Positions 24,060 through 37,999 of a DNA stretch of 64,000 nucleotides are shown here, one piece after another. The stretch lies in assembly GCA_920105625.2 (NCBI GenBank), contig OV050032.1, positions 106,748,542 through 106,812,541 of the forward strand, in the 5' to 3' direction. Each line of letters begins with the position of its first letter. Within the stretch, counting starts at the first letter, position 1. The stretch comes from Clusia tigrina (lineage: Eukaryota > Arthropoda > Insecta > Diptera > Clusiidae). A program made the translations under genes and the position numbers. The notes under the pieces were generated by a model. The model searched no databases. It saw only the letters and a program-made list of their open reading frames with translations, and was not told the origin of the DNA.

Positions 24060-25823
24060 AGTTGCAAGCATTTGTATGTTGCAAACTTTGATAGGAGTAG
24101 GACGTACCGTATAGAAGTTAGGGCCATTTGAAGTTTTTTCAGTGTTTGATTTGGGACTCTAGGGTAGCATAGCTTTGAGCGATAGCTTAAAGTGACAAGA
24201 GGCTCGGGTACTTCATTGTTACAAAATTTCCAGGTTTTAGGACGCTCCAGTAAAAAGTTACAAGCATTTGTATATTGCAAACTTTGATAGGTGTATGACG
24301 TACCGTATAGAAGTTAGGGCCATTTGAAGTTTTATCAGTGTTTGATTTGGGACTCTAGGGTAGCATAGCTTTGAGCGATGGCTTAAATTGACAAGAGGCT
24401 CGAGTACTTTATTGTTACAAAATTTGAAGGTTTTATGACGCTCCAGTAAAAAGTTACAAGCATTTGTATGTTGCAAACTTTGATAGGTATAGGACGTACC
24501 GTAAATAAGTTAGGGGCGTTTGAAGTTTTATCAGTGTTTGATTTGGGACTCAAGGGTAGCATAGCTTTGAGCGATGGCTTAAATTGACAAGAGGCTCGAG
24601 TACTTTATTGTTACAAAATTTCAAGGTTTTATGACACTCCAGTAAAAAGTTACAAGCATTTGTATGTTGCAAACTTTGATAGGTGTAGGACGTAACGTAT
24701 AGAAGTTAGGACCATTTGAAGTTTTATCAGTGTTTGATTTGGGACTCTAGGGTAGCATAGCTTTGAGCGATAACTTAAATTGACAAGAGGCTCGGGTACT
24801 TCATTGTTACAAAATTTCCAGGTTTTAGGACGCTCCAGTAAAAAGTTACAAGCATTTGTATATTGCAAACTTTGATAGGTGTAGGACGTACCGTAAAGAA
24901 GGTAAGGGAGTCTGAAGTTTTATCAGTGTTTGATTTGGGACTCTAGGGTAGCATAGCTTTGAGCGATAACTTAAATTAACAAGATGCTCGAGTACTTTTT
25001 TGTTACAAAATTTCAAGGTTTTATGACGCTCCAGTAAAAAGTTACAAGCATTTGTATGTTGCAGACTTTGATAGGTGTAGGACGTACCCTATAGCAGTTA
25101 GGGCCATTTGAAGTTTTATCAGTGTGTGATTTGGGACTCTAGGGTAGCATAGCTTTGAGCGATGGCTTAAATTGACAAGAGGCTCGAGTACTTTATTGTT
25201 ACAAAATTTGAAGGTTTTATGACGCTCCAGTAAAAAGTTACAAGCATTTGTATGTTGCAAACTTTGATAGGTGTAGGACGTACCGTAAAGAAGTTAGGGG
25301 CGTTTGAAGTTTTATCAGTGTTTGATTTTGGACTCAAGGGTAGCATAGCTTTGAGCGATGGCTTAAATTGACAAGAGGCTCGAGTACTTTATTGTTACAA
25401 AATTTCAAGGTTTTATAACGCTCCAGTAAAAAGTTACAAGCATTTGTATGTTGCAAACTTTGATAGGTGTAGGACGTACCGTAAAGAATTTAGGGGCGTT
25501 TGAAGTTTTATCAGTGTTTGATTTGGGACTCAAGGGTAGCATTGCTTTGAGCGATGGCTTAAATTGACAAGAGGCTCGAGTGCTTTATTGTTACAAAATT
25601 TCAAGGTTTTATGACACTCCAGTAAAAAGTTACAAGCATTTGAATGTTGCCAACTTTGATAGGTGTAGGACGTACCGTAAAGAAGTTTGGGGCGTTTGAA
25701 GTTTTATCAGTGTTTGATTTGGGACTCTAGGGTAGCATAGCTTTGAGCGATAGCTTAAATTGACAAGAGGCTCGGGTACTTCATTGTTACAAAATTTCCA
25801 GGATTTAGGACGCTCCAGTAAAA
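24060..25823 (+). repeat. HOR 10-mer copy B, one monomer lost (1,764 bp)
   Basis: This follows copy A at a 1,960-bp offset until about 25.4 kb, then skips the GAATATTGCCAACC monomer, leaving nine. GGTAAGGGAGTCTGAAG near 24901 differs by two bases from copy A. The loss of exactly one monomer fits in-register unequal exchange. Confidence 0.85.
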
Positions 25824-26029
25824 AGTTGCAAGCATTTGTATATTGCAAACTTTGATAGGTGTAGGACGTACCGTAAAGAAGGTGGGGGCGTTTGAAGTTT
25901 TATCAGTGTTTGATTTGGGACTCTAGGGTAGCATAGCTTTGAGCGATAGCTTAAATTGACAAGAGGCTCGGGTACTTCATTGTTACAAAATTTCCAGGTT
26001 TTAGGACGCTCCAGTAAAAAGTTACAAGC

Positions 26030-28150
26030 ATTTGTATATTGCAAACTTTGATAGGTGTAGGACGTACCGTAAAGAAGGTAGGGGCGTTTGAAGTTTTATC
26101 AGTGTTTTATTTGGGACTCTAGGGTAGCATAGCTTTGAGCGATAACTTAAATTGACAAGATGCTCTAGTACTTTATTGTTACAAAATTTCAAGGTTTTAT
26201 GACGCTCCAGTAAAAAGTTACAAGCATTTGTATGTTGCAAACTTTGATAGGTGTAGGACGTACCGTATAGAAGTTAGGGCCATTTGAAGTTTTATCAGTG
26301 TTTGATTTGGGACTCTAGGGTAGCATAGCTTTGAGCGATAGCTTAAATTGACAAGAGGCTCGGTTACTTCATTGTTACAAAATTTCCAGGTTTTAGGACG
26401 CTCCAGTAAAAAGTTGCAAGCATTTGTATATTGCAAACTTTGATAGGTGTAGGACGTACCGTAAAGAAGGTAGGTGCGTTTGAAGTTTTATCAGTGTTTG
26501 ATTTGGGACTCTAGGGTAGCATAGCTTTGAGCGATAACTTAAATTGACAAGATGCTCGAGTACTTTATTGTTACAAAATTTCAAGGTTTTATGACGCTCC
26601 AGTAAAAAGATACAAGCATTTGTATGTTGCAAACTTTGATAGGTGTAGGACGTACCGTATAGAAATTAGGGCCATTTGAAGTTTTATCAGTGTTTGATTT
26701 GGGACTCTAGGGTAGCATAGCTTTGAGCGATGGGTTAAATTGACAAGAGGCTCGAGTACTTTATTGTTACAAAATTTCAAGGTTTTATGACGCTCCAGTA
26801 AAAAGTTACAAGCATTTGAATGTTGCCAACTTTGATAGGTGTAGGACGTACCGTATAGAAGTTAGGGGCGTTAGAAGTTTTATCAGTGTTTGATTTGGGA
26901 CTCTAGGGTAGCATAGCTTTGAGCGATAGCTTAAATTGACAAGAGGCTCGGGTACTTCATTATTACAAAATTTCAAAGTTTTAGGACGCTCCAGTAAAAA
27001 GTTACAAGCATTTGTATGTTGCCAACTTTGATAGGTGTAGGACGTACCGTAAAGAAGTTAGGGCCAATTGAAGTTTTATCAGTGTTTGATTTGGGACTCT
27101 AGGGTAGCATAGCTTTGAGCGATAGCTTAAATTGACAAGAGGCTCGGATACTTTATTGTTACAAAAATTCAAGGTTTTATGACGCTCCAGTAAAAAGTTA
27201 CAAACATTTGTATGTTGCAAACTTTGATAGGTGTAGGACGTACCGTAAAGAAGTTAGGGGCGTTTGAAGTTTTATCAGTGTTTGATTTGGGACTCTAGGG
27301 TAGCATAGCTTTGAGCGATAACTTAAATTGACAAGAGGCTCGAGTACTTTATTGTTACAAAATTTCAAGGTTTTATAACGCTCCAGTAAAAAGTTACAAG
27401 CATTTGAATGTTGCCAACTTTGATACGTGAAGGACGTACCGTAAAGAAGTTAGGGGCGTTTGAAGTTTTATCAGTGTTTGATTTGGGACTCTAGGGTAGC
27501 ATAGCTTTGAGCGATAACTTAAATTGACAAGATGCTCGAGCACTTTATTGTTACAAAATTTCAAGGATTTATGACGCTCCAGTAAAAAGTTACAAGCATA
27601 TGTATGTTGCAAACTTTGATAGGTGTAGGACGTACCGTAAAGAAGTGAGGGGCGTTTGAAGTTTTATCAGTGTTTGATTTGGGACTCAAGGGTAGCATAG
27701 CTTTGAGCGATTGCTTAAATTGACAAGAGGCTCGAGTACTTTATTGTTACAAAATTTCAAGGTTTTATGACGCTCCAGTAAAAAGTTACAAGCATTTGAA
27801 TGTTGCCAACTTTGATAGGTGAAGGACGTATCGTATAGAAGTTAGGGGCGTTTGAAGTTTTATCCGTGTTTGATTTGGGACTCTAGGGTAGCATAGCTTT
27901 GAGCGATAACTTAAATTGACAAGATGCTCGAGTACTTTATTGTTACAAAATTTCAAGGATTTATGACGCTCCAGTAAAAAGTTACAAGCATATGTATGTT
28001 GCAAACTTTGATAGGTGTAGGACGTACCGTAAAGAAGTGAGGGGCGTTTGAAGTTTTATCCGTGTTTGATTTGGGACTCAAGGGTAGCATAGATTTGAGC
28101 GATAGCTTAAATTGACAAGATGCTCGAGTACTTCATTGTTACAAAATTTC
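26030..28150 (+). repeat. 2.1-kb block, first copy (partner 6,076 bp away)
   Basis: About eleven monomers matching 32106-34226. Markers shared at 6,076-bp offset include TGTTTTATTTGGG (26104 and 32180), CTCGGTTACTTC, GGTAGGTGCG, GGGTTAAATTG, CTCGGATAC with ACAAAAATTC, GATACGTGAAGG, CTCGAGCAC, GCATATGTATG and GAAGTGAGGGG. The block has no 10-mer markers, so it is an insertion-like segment of different HOR type between 10-mer copies. Confidence 0.85.
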
Positions 28151-28175
28151 CAGGATTTAGGACGCTCAAGTAAAA

Positions 28176-30135
28176 AGTTGCAAGCATTTGTATGTTGCAA
28201 ACTTTGATAGGAGTAGGACGTACCGTATAGAAGTTAGGGCCATTTGAAGTTTTTTCAGTGTTTGATTTGGGACTCTAGGGTAGCATAGCTTTGAGCGATA
28301 GCTTAAAGTGACAAGAGGCTCGGGTACTTCATTGTTACAAAATTTCCAGGTTTTAGGACGCTCCAGTAAAAAGTTACAAGCATTTGTATATTGCAAACTT
28401 TGATAGGTGTATGACGTACCGTATAGAAGTTAGGGCCATTTGAAGTTTTATCAGTGTTTGATTTGGGACTCTAGGGTAGCATAGCTTTGAGCGATGGCTT
28501 AAATTGACAAGAGGCTCGAGTACTTTATTGTTACAAAATTTGAAGGTTTTATGACGCTCCAGTAAAAAGTTACAAGCATTTGTATGTTGCAAACTTTGAT
28601 AGGTATAGGACGTACCGTAAATAAGTTAGGGGCGTTTGAAGTTTTATCAGTGTTTGATTTGGGACTCAAGGGTAGCATAGCTTTGAGCGATGGCTTAAAT
28701 TGACAAGAGGCTCGAGTACTTTATTGTTACAAAATTTCAAGGTTTTATGACACTCCAGTAAAAAGTTACAAGCATTTGTATGTTGCAAACTTTGATAGGT
28801 GTAGGACGTAACGTATAGAAGTTAGGACCATTTGAAGTTTTATCAGTGTTTGATTTGGGACTCTAGGGTAGCATAGCTTTGAGCGATAACTTAAATTGAC
28901 AAGAGGCTCGGGTACTTAATTGTTACAAAATTTCCAGGTTTTAGGACGCTCCAGTAAAAAGTTACAAGCATTTGTATATTGCAAACTTTGATAGGTGTAG
29001 GACGTACCGTAAAGAAGGTAGGGGAGTTTGAAGTTTTATCAGTGTTTGATTTGGGACTCTAGGGTAGCATAGCTTTGAGCGATAACTTAAATTAACAAGA
29101 TGCTCGAGTACTTTTTTGTTACAAAATTTCAAGGTTTTATGACGCTCCAGTAAAAAGTTACAAGCATTTGTATGTTGCAGACTTTGATAGGTGTAGGACG
29201 TACCCTATAGCAGTTAGGGCCATTTGAAGTTTTATCAGTGTGTGATTTGGGACTCTAGGGTAGCATAGCTTTGAGCGATGGCTTAAATTGACAAGAGGCT
29301 CGAGTACTTTATTGTTACAAAATTTGAAGGTTTTATGACGCTCCAGTAAAAAGTTACAAGCATTTGTATGTTGCAAACTTTGATAGGTGTAGGACGTACC
29401 GTAAAGAAGTTAGGGGCGTTTGAAGTTTTATCAGTGTTTGATTTTGGACTCAAGGGTAGCATAGCTTTGAGCGATGGCTTAAATTGACAAGAGGCTCGAG
29501 TACTTTACTGTTACAAAATTTCAAGGTTTTATGACGCTCCAGTAAAAAGTTACAAGCATTTGAATATTGCCAACCTTGATAGGTGAAGGACGTACCGTAT
29601 AGAAGTTAGGGGCGTTTGAAGTTTTATCAGTGTTTGATTTGGGACTCTAGGGTAGCATAGCTTTGAGCGATAACTTAAATTGACAAGATGCTCGAGTACT
29701 TTATTGTTACAAAATTTCAAGGTTTTATAACGCTCCAGTAAAAAGTTACAAGCATTTGTATGTTGCAAACTTTGATAGGTGTAGGACGTACCGTAAAGAA
29801 GTTAGGGGCGTTTGAAGTTTTATCAGTGTTTGATTTGGGACTCAAGGGTAGCATTGCTTTGAGCGATGGCTTAAATTGACAAGAGGCTCGAGTGCTTTAT
29901 TGTTACAAAATTTCAAGGTTTTATGACACTCCAGTAAAAAGTTACAAGCATTTGAATGTTGCAAACTTTGATAGGTGTAGGACATACCGTATAGAAGTTA
30001 GGGCAATTTGAAGTTTTATCAGTGTTTGATTTGGGACTCAAGGGTAACATAGCTTTGAGCGATGGCTTAAATTGACAAGAGGCTCGGGTACTTCATTGTT
30101 ACAAAATTTCCAGGTTTTAGGACGCTCCAGTAAAA
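28176..30135 (+). repeat. HOR 10-mer copy C, 1,960 bp
   Basis: The same marker order as copies A and B, offset 4,116 bp (21 monomers) from copy B. Its first monomer has GACGCTCAAGTAAAAAG at 28161. Its end differs: near 29951 a GAATGTTGCAAAC monomer with GACATACCG replaces the expected GAATGTTGCC type. Confidence 0.87.
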
Positions 30136-32095
30136 AGTTACAAGCATTTGTATATTGCAAACTTTGATAGGTGTATGACGTACCGTATAGAAGTTAGGGC
30201 CATTTGAAGTTTTATCAGTGTTTGATTTGGGACTCTAGGGTAGCATAGCTTTGAGCGATGGCTTAAATTGACAAGAGGCTCGAGTACTTTATTGTTACAA
30301 AATTTGAAGGTTTTATGACGCTCCAGTAAAAAGTTACAAGCATTTGTATATTGCAAACTTTGATAGGTGTATGACGTACCGTATAGAAGTTAGGGCCATT
30401 TGAAGTTTTATCAGTGTTTGATTTGGGACTCTAGGGTAGCATAGCTTTGAGCGATGGCTTAAATTGACAAGAGGCTCGAGTACTTTATTGTTACAAAATT
30501 TGAAGGTTTTATGACGCTCCAGTAAAAAGTTACAAGCATTTGTATGTTGCAAACTTTGATAGGTATAGGACGTACCGTAAATAAGTTAGGGGCGTTTGAA
30601 GTTTTATCAGTGTTTGATTTGGGACTCAAGGGTAGCATAGCTTTGAGCGATGGCTTAAATTGACAAGAGGCTCGAGTACTTTATTGTTACAAAATTTCAA
30701 GGTTTTATGACACTCCAGTAAAAAGTTACAAGCATTTGTATGTTGCAAACTTTGATAGGTGTAGGACGTAACGTATAGAAGTTAGGACCATTTGAAGTTT
30801 TATCAGTGTTTGATTTGGGACTCTAGGGTAGCATAGCTTTGAGCGATAACTTAAATTGACAAGAGGCTCGGGTACTTCATTGTTACAAAATTTCCAGGTT
30901 TTAGGACGCTCCAGTAAAAAGTTACAAGCATTTGTATATTGCAAACTTTGATAGGTGTAGGACGTACCGTAAAGAAGGTAGGGGAGTTTGAAGTTTTATC
31001 AGTGTTTGATTTGGGACTCTAGGGTAGCATAGCTTTGAGCGATAACTTAAATTAACAAGATGCTCGAGTACTTTTTTGTTACAAAATTTCAAGGTTTTAT
31101 GACGCTCCAGTAAAAAGTTACAAGCATTTGTATGTTGCAGACTTTGATAGGTGTAGGACGTACCCTATAGCAGTTAGGGCCATTTGAAGTTTTATCAGTG
31201 TGTGATTTGGGACTCTAGGGTAGCATAGCTTTGAGCGATGGCTTAAATTGACAAGAGGCTCGAGTACTTTATTGTTACAAAATTTTAAGGTTTTATGACG
31301 CTCCAGTAAAAAGTTACAAGCATTTGTATGTTGCAAACTTTGATAGGTGTAGGACGTACCGTAAAGAAGTTAGGGGCGTTTGAAGTTTTATCAGTGTTTG
31401 ATTTTGGACTCAAGGGTAGCATAGCTTTGAGCGATGGCTTAAATTGACAAGAGGCTCGAGTACTTTACTGTTACAAAATTTCAAGGTTTTATGACGCTCC
31501 AGTAAAAAGTTACAAGCATTTGAATATTGCCAACCTTGATAGGTGAAGGACGTACCGTATAGAAGTTAGGGGCGTTTGAAGTTTTATCAGTGTTTGATTT
31601 GGGACTCTAGGGTAGCATAGCTTTGAGCGATAACTTAAATTGACAAGATGCTCGAGTACTTTATTGTTACAAAATTTCAAGGTTTTATAACGCTCCAGTA
31701 AAAAGTTACAAGCATTTGTATGTTGCAAACTTTGATAGGTGTAGGACGTACCGTAAAGAAGTTAGGGGCGTTTGAAGTTTTATCAGTGTTTGATTTGGGA
31801 CTCAAGGGTAGCATTGCTTTGAGCGATGGCTTAAATTGACAAGAGGCTCGAGTGCTTTATTGTTACAAAATTTCAAGGTTTTATGACACTCCAGTAAAAA
31901 GTTACAAGCATTTGAATGTTGCCAACTTTGATAGGTGTAGGACGTACCGTAAAGAAGTTAGGGGCGTTTGAAGTTTTATCAGTGTTTGATTTGGGACTCT
32001 ATGGTAGCATAGCTTTGAGCGATAGCTTAAATTGACAAGAGGCTCGGGTACTTCATTGTTACAAAATTTCCAGGATTTAGGACGCTCCAGTAAAA
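30136..32095 (+). repeat. HOR 10-mer copy D, first monomer replaced
   Basis: This copy follows the 10-mer order, but its first monomer has been replaced by a second copy of the GTGTATGACG / TTTGAAGG monomer, which now stands twice in a row (about 30136 and 30332). The remaining nine match copies A and C, including GACGTAACG at 30771 and GAATATTGCCAACC at 31522. Confidence 0.85.
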
Positions 32096-32105
32096 AGTTG
32101 CAAGC

Positions 32106-34226
32106 ATTTGTATATTGCAAACTTTGATAGGTGTAGGACGTACCGTAAAGAAGGTAGGGGCGTTTGAAGTTTTATCAGTGTTTTATTTGGGACTCTAGGG
32201 TAGCATAACTTTGAGCGATAACTTAAATTGACAAGATGCTCGAGTATTTTATTGTTACAAAATTTCAAGGTTTTATGACGCTCAAGTAAAAAGTTACAAG
32301 CATTTGTATGCTGCAAACTTTGATAGGTATAGGACGTACCGTAAAGAAGTTAGGGGCGTTTGAAGTTTTATCAGTGTTTGATTTGGGACTCTAGGGTAGC
32401 ATAGCTTTGAGCGATAGCTTAAATTGACAAGAGGCTCGGTTACTTCATTGTTACAAAATTTCCAGGTTTTAGGACGCTCCAGTAAAAAGTTGCAAGCATT
32501 TGTATATTGCAAACTTTGATAGGTGTAGGACGTACCGTAAAGAAGGTAGGTGCGTTTGAAGTTTTATCAGTGTTTGATTTGGGACTCTAGAGTAGCATAG
32601 CTTTGAGCGATAACTTAAATTGACAAGATGCTCGAGTACTTTATTGTTACAAAATTTCAAGGTTTTATGACGCTCCAGTAAAAAGATACAAGCATTTGTA
32701 TGTTGCAAACTTTGATAGGTGTAGGACGTACCGTATAGAAGTTAGGGCCATTTGAAGTTTTATCAGTGTTTGATTTGGGACTCTAGGGTAGCATAGCTTT
32801 GAGCGATGGGTTAAATTGACAAGAGGCTCGAGTACTTTATTGTTACAAAATTTCAAGGTTTTATGACGCTCCAGTAAAAAGTTACAAGCATTTGAATGTT
32901 GCCAACTTTGATAGGTGTAGGACGTACCGTATAGAAGTTAGGGGCGTTAGAAGTTTTATCAGTGTTTGATTTGGGAGTCTAGGGTAGCATAGCTTTGAGC
33001 GATAGCTTAAATTGACAAGAGGCTCGGGTACTTCATTATTACAAAATTTCAAAGTTTTAGGACGCTCCAGTAAAAAGTTACAAGCATTTGTATGTTGCCA
33101 ACTTTGATAGGTGTAGGACGTACCGTAAAGAAGTTAGGGCCAATTGAAGTTTTATCAGTGTTTGATTTGGGACTCAAGGGTAGCATAGCTTTGAGCGATA
33201 GCTTAAATTGACAAGAGGCTCGGATACTTTATTGTTTCAAAAATTCAAGGTTTTATGACGCTCCAGTAAAAAGTTACAAACATTTGTATGTTGCAAACTT
33301 TGATAGGTGTAGGACGTACCGTAAAGAAGTTAGGGGCGTTTGAAGTTTTATCAGTGTTTGATTTGGGACTCTAGGGTAGCATAGCTTTGAGCGATAACTT
33401 AAATTGACAAGAGGCTCGAGTACTTTATTGTTACAAAATTTCAAGGTTTTATAACGCTCCAGTAAAAAGTTACAAGCATTTGAATGTTGCCAACTTTGAT
33501 ACGTGAAGGACGTACCGTAAAGAAGTTAGGGGCGTTTGAAGTTTTATCAGTGTTTGATTTGGGACTCTAGGGTAGCATAGCTTTGAGCGATAACTTAAAT
33601 TGACAAGATGCTCGAGCACTTTATTGTTACAAAATTTCAAGGATTTATGACGCTCCAGTAAAAAGTTACAAGCATATGTATGTTGCAAACTTTGATAGGT
33701 GTAGGACGTACCGTAAAGAAGTGAGGGGCGTTTGAAGTTTTATCAGTGTTTGATTTGGGACTCAAGGGTAGCATAGCTTTGAGCGATTGCTTAAATTGAC
33801 AAGAGGCTCGAGTACTTTATTGTTACAAAATTTCAAGGTTTTATGACGCTCCAGTAAAAAGTTACAAGCATTTGAATGTTGCCAACTTTGATAGGTGAAG
33901 GACGTACCGTATAGAAGTTAGGGGCGTTTGAAGTTTTATCCGTGTTTGATTTGGGACTCTAGGGTAGCATAGCTTTGAGCGATAACTTAAATTGACAAGA
34001 TGCTCGAGTACTTTATTGTTACAAAATTTCAAGGATTTATGACGCTCCAGTAAAAAGTTACAAGCATATGTATGTTGCAAACTTTGATAGGTGTAGGACG
34101 TACCGTAAAGAAGTGAGGGGCGTTTGAAGTTTTATCCGTGTTTGATTTGGGACTCAAGGGTGGCATAGCTTTGAGCGATAGCTTAAATTGACAAGAGGCT
34201 CGGGTACTTCATTGTTACAAAATTTC
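32106..34226 (+). repeat. 2.1-kb block, second copy
   Basis: The partner of 26030-28150 at a constant 6,076-bp offset. Small differences include CATAACTTTGAGC near 32206, GGTATAGGACG near 32328 and TTGTTTCAAAAATTC near 33235. Homology stops near 34.2 kb, where the first copy re-enters the 10-mer and this copy enters zone 5. Confidence 0.85.
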
Positions 34227-37019
34227 AAGGTTTTAGGACGCTCCAGTAAAAAGCTACAAGCATTTGTATGTTGCAAACTTTGATAGGTGTAGGACGTACC
34301 GTAAAGAAGTTAGGGGCGTTTGAAGTTTTATCAGTGTTTGATTTGGGACTCTAGGGTAGCATAGCTTTGAGCGATAGCTTAAATTGACAAGATGCTCGAG
34401 TACTTCATTGTTACAAAATTTCCAGGTTTTAGGACGCTCCAGTAAAAAGTTACAAGCATTTGAATGTTGCCAACTTTGATAGGTGTAGGACGTACCGTAT
34501 AGAAGTTAGCGGCGTTTGAAGTTTTATCAGTGTTTGATTTGGGACTCTAGGGTAGCATAGCTTTGAGCGATAGCTTAAATTGACAAGAGGCTCGGGTACT
34601 TCATTGTTACAAAATTTCAAGGTTTTAGGACGCTCCAGTAAAAAGTTACAAGCATTTGTATGTTGCAAACTTTGATAGGTGTAGGACGTACCGTAAAGAA
34701 GTTAGGGGCGTTTGAAGTTTTATCAGTGTTTGATTTGGGACTCTAGGGTAGCATAGCTTTGAGCGATAACTTAAATTGACAAGATGCTCGAGTACTTTAT
34801 TGTTACAAAATTTCAAGGATTTATGACGCTCCAGTAAAAAGTTACAAGCATATGTATGTTGCAAACTTTGATAGGTGTAGGACGTACCGTAAAGAAGTGA
34901 GGGGCGTTTGAAGTTTTATCAGTGTTTGATTTGGGACTCAAGGGTAGCATAGCTTTGAGCGATGGCTTAAATTGACAAGAGGCTCGAGTACTTTATTGTT
35001 ACAAAATTTCAAGGTTTTATGACGCTCCAGTAAAAAGTTACAAGCATTTGAATGTTGCCAACTTTGATAGGTGAAGGACGTACCGTATAGAAGTTAGGGG
35101 CGTTTGAAGTTTTAACAGTGTTTGATTTGGGACTCTAGGGTAGCATAGCTTTGAGCGATAACTTAAATTGACAAGATGCTCGAGTACTTTATTGTTACAA
35201 AATTTCAAGGTTTTATGACGCTCCAGTAAAAATTTACAAGCATTTGTATGTTGCAAACTTTGATAGGTGTAGGACGTACCGTAAAGAAGTTAGGGCCAAT
35301 TGAAGTTTTATCAGTGTTTGATTTGGGACTCAAGGGTAGCATAGCTTTGAGCGATAGCTTAAATTGACAAGAGGCTCGGATACTTTATTGTTACAAAAAT
35401 TCAAGGTTTTATGACGCTCCAGTAAAAAGTTACAAACATTTGTATGTTGCAAACTTTGATAGGTGTAGGACGTACCGTAAAGAAGTTAGGGGCGTTTGAA
35501 GTTTTATCAGTGTTTGATTTGGGACTCAAGGGTAGCATAGCTTTGAGCGATAGCTTAAATTGACAAGAGGCTCGGGTACTTCATTGTTACAAAATTTCCA
35601 GGTTTTAGGACGCTCCAGTAAAAAGTTGCAAGCATTTGTATATTGCAAACTTTGATAGGTGTAGGACGTACCGTAAAGAAGGTAGGGGCGTTTGAAGTTT
35701 TATCAGTGTTTGATTTGGGACTCTAGGGTAGCATTGCTTTGAGCGATAACTTTAATTGACAAGATGCTCGAGTACTTTATTGTTACAAAATTTCAAGGTT
35801 TTATGACGCTCCAGTAAAAAGATACAAGCATTTGTATGTTGCAAACTTTGATAGGTGTAGGACGTACCGTATAGAAGTTAGGGCCATTTGATGTTTTATC
35901 AGTGTTTGATTTGGGACTCTTGGGTAGCATAGCTTTGAGCGATGGGTTAAATTGACAAGAGGCTCGAGTACTTTATTGTTACAAAATTTCAAGGTTTTAT
36001 GACGCTCCAGTAAAAAGTTACAAGCATTTGAATGTTGCCAACTTTGATAGGTGTAGGACGTACCGTATAGAAGTTAGGGGCGTTAGAAGTTTTATCAGTG
36101 TTTGATTTGGGACTCTAGGGTAGCATAGCTTTGAGCGATAGCTTAAATTGACAAGAGGCTCGGGTACTTCATTATTACAAAATTTCAAAGTTTTAGGACG
36201 CTCCAGTAAAAAGTTACAAGCATTTGTATGTTGCCAACTTTGATAGGTGTAGCACGTACCGTAAAGAAGTTAGGGCCAATTGAAGTTTTATCAGTGTTTG
36301 ATTTGGGACTCAAGGGTAGCATAGCTTTGAGCGATAGCTTAAATTGACAAGAGGCTCGGATACTTTATTGTTATAAAAATTCAAGATTTTATGACGCTCC
36401 AGTAAAAAGTTACAAACATTTGTATGTTGCAAACTTTGATAGGTGTAGGACGTACCGTAAAGACGTTAGGGGCGTTTGAAGTTTTATCAGTGTTTGATTT
36501 GGGACTCTAGGGTAGCATAGCTTTGAGCGATAGCTTAAATTGACAAGAGGCTCGGGTACTTCATTGTTACAAAATTTCCAGGTTTTAGGACGCTCCAGTC
36601 AAAAGTTACAAGCATTTGTATATTGCAAACTTTGATAGGTGTAGGACGTACCGTAAAGAAGGTAGGGGCGTTTGAAGTTTTATCAGTGTTTGATTTGGGA
36701 CTCTAGGGTAGCATAGCTTTGAGCGATAACTTAAATTGACAAGATGCTCGAGTACTTTATTGTTACAAAATTTCAAGGTTTTATGACGCTCCAGTAAAAA
36801 GTTACAAGCATTTGTATGTTGCAAACTTTGATAGGTGTAGGACGTACCGTATAGAAGTTAGGGCCATTTGAAGTTTTATCAGTGTTTGGTTTGGGACTCT
36901 AGGGTAGCATAGCTTTGAGCGATGGCTTAAATTGACAAGAGGCTCGAGTTCTTTATTGTTACAAAATTTGAAGATTTTATGACGCTCCAGTGAAAAGTTA
37001 CAAGCATTTGTATGTTGCA

Positions 37020-37999
37020 AACTTTGATAGGTGTAGGACGTACCGTAAAGAAGTTAGGGGCGTTTGAAGTTTTATCAGTGTTTGATTTGGGACTCTAGGG
37101 TAGCATAGCTTTGAGCGATAGCTTAAATTGACAAGATGCTCGGGTACTTCATTATTACAAAATTTCAAAGTTTTAGGATGCTCCAGTAAAAAGTTACAAG
37201 CATTTGTATGTTGCCAACTTTGATAGGTGTAGGACGTACCGTAAAGAAGTGAGGGGCGTTTGAAGTTTTATCAGTGTTTGATTTGGGACTCAAGGGTAGC
37301 ATAGCTTTGAGCGATGGCTTAAATTGACAAGAGGCTCGAGTACTTTATTGTTACAAAATTTCAAGGTTTTATGACGCTCCAGTAAAAAGTTACAAGCATT
37401 TGAATGTTGCCAACTTTGATAGGTGAAGGACGTACCGTATAGAAGTTAGGGGCGTTTGAAGTTTTATCAGTGTTTGATTTGGGACTCTAGGGTAGCATAG
37501 CTTTGAGCGATAACTTAAATTGACAAGATGCTCGAGTACTTTATTGTTACAAAATTTCAAGGTTTTATGACGCTCCAGTAAAAATTTACAAGCATTTGTA
37601 TGTTGCAAACTTTGATAGGTGTAGGACGTACCGTAAAGAAGTTAGGGGCATTTGAAGTTTTATCAGTGTTTGATTTGGGACTCAAGGGTAGCATAGCTTT
37701 GAGCGATGGCTTAAATTGACAAGAGGCTCGAGTACTTTATTGTTACAAAATTTCCAGGATTTATGACGCTCCAGTAAAAAGTTACAAGCATTTGAATGTT
37801 GCCAAATTTGATAGGTGTAGGACGTACCGTATAGAAGTTAGCGGCGTTTGAAGTTTTATCAGTGTTTGATTTGGGACTCTAGGGTAGCATAGCTTTGAGC
37901 GATAGCTTAAATTGACAAGAGGCTCGGGTAGTTCATTGTTACAAAATTTCAAAGTTTTAGGACGCTCCAGTAAAAAGTTACAAGCATTTGTATGTTGCA
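37020..37999 (+). repeat. HOR 5-mer copy 1, 980 bp
   Basis: Five monomers repeated 980 bp downstream. Shared private variants are TTTTAGGATGCTCC (37174 and 38154), GTAAAAATTTACAAG, TTCCAGGATTTATG (37752 and 38732), TTGCCAAATTTGATAGG and GTTAGCGGCG. Confidence 0.87.

Larger units (their letters stand above)
22100..34230 (+). repeat. Array zone 4: 10-monomer HOR domain and 6,076-bp repeat
   Basis: About 62 monomers. Four tandem or near-tandem copies of a 10-mer (1,960 bp) are interrupted at 25.8-28.2 kb by a different block, which itself reappears at 32.1-34.2 kb. Ordered 10-mer markers are GATAGGAGTAGG with TTTTTTCAGTG, GTGTATGACG, GGTATAGGACG with AAATAAG, GACGTAACG, GGTAGGGGAG, CTTTTTTGTTAC, ACCCTATAGCAG with TGTGTGATTT, GATTTTGGACTC, and GAATATTGCCAACC. 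No phase change occurs in this zone: every monomer is exactly 196 bp. Confidence 0.87.
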
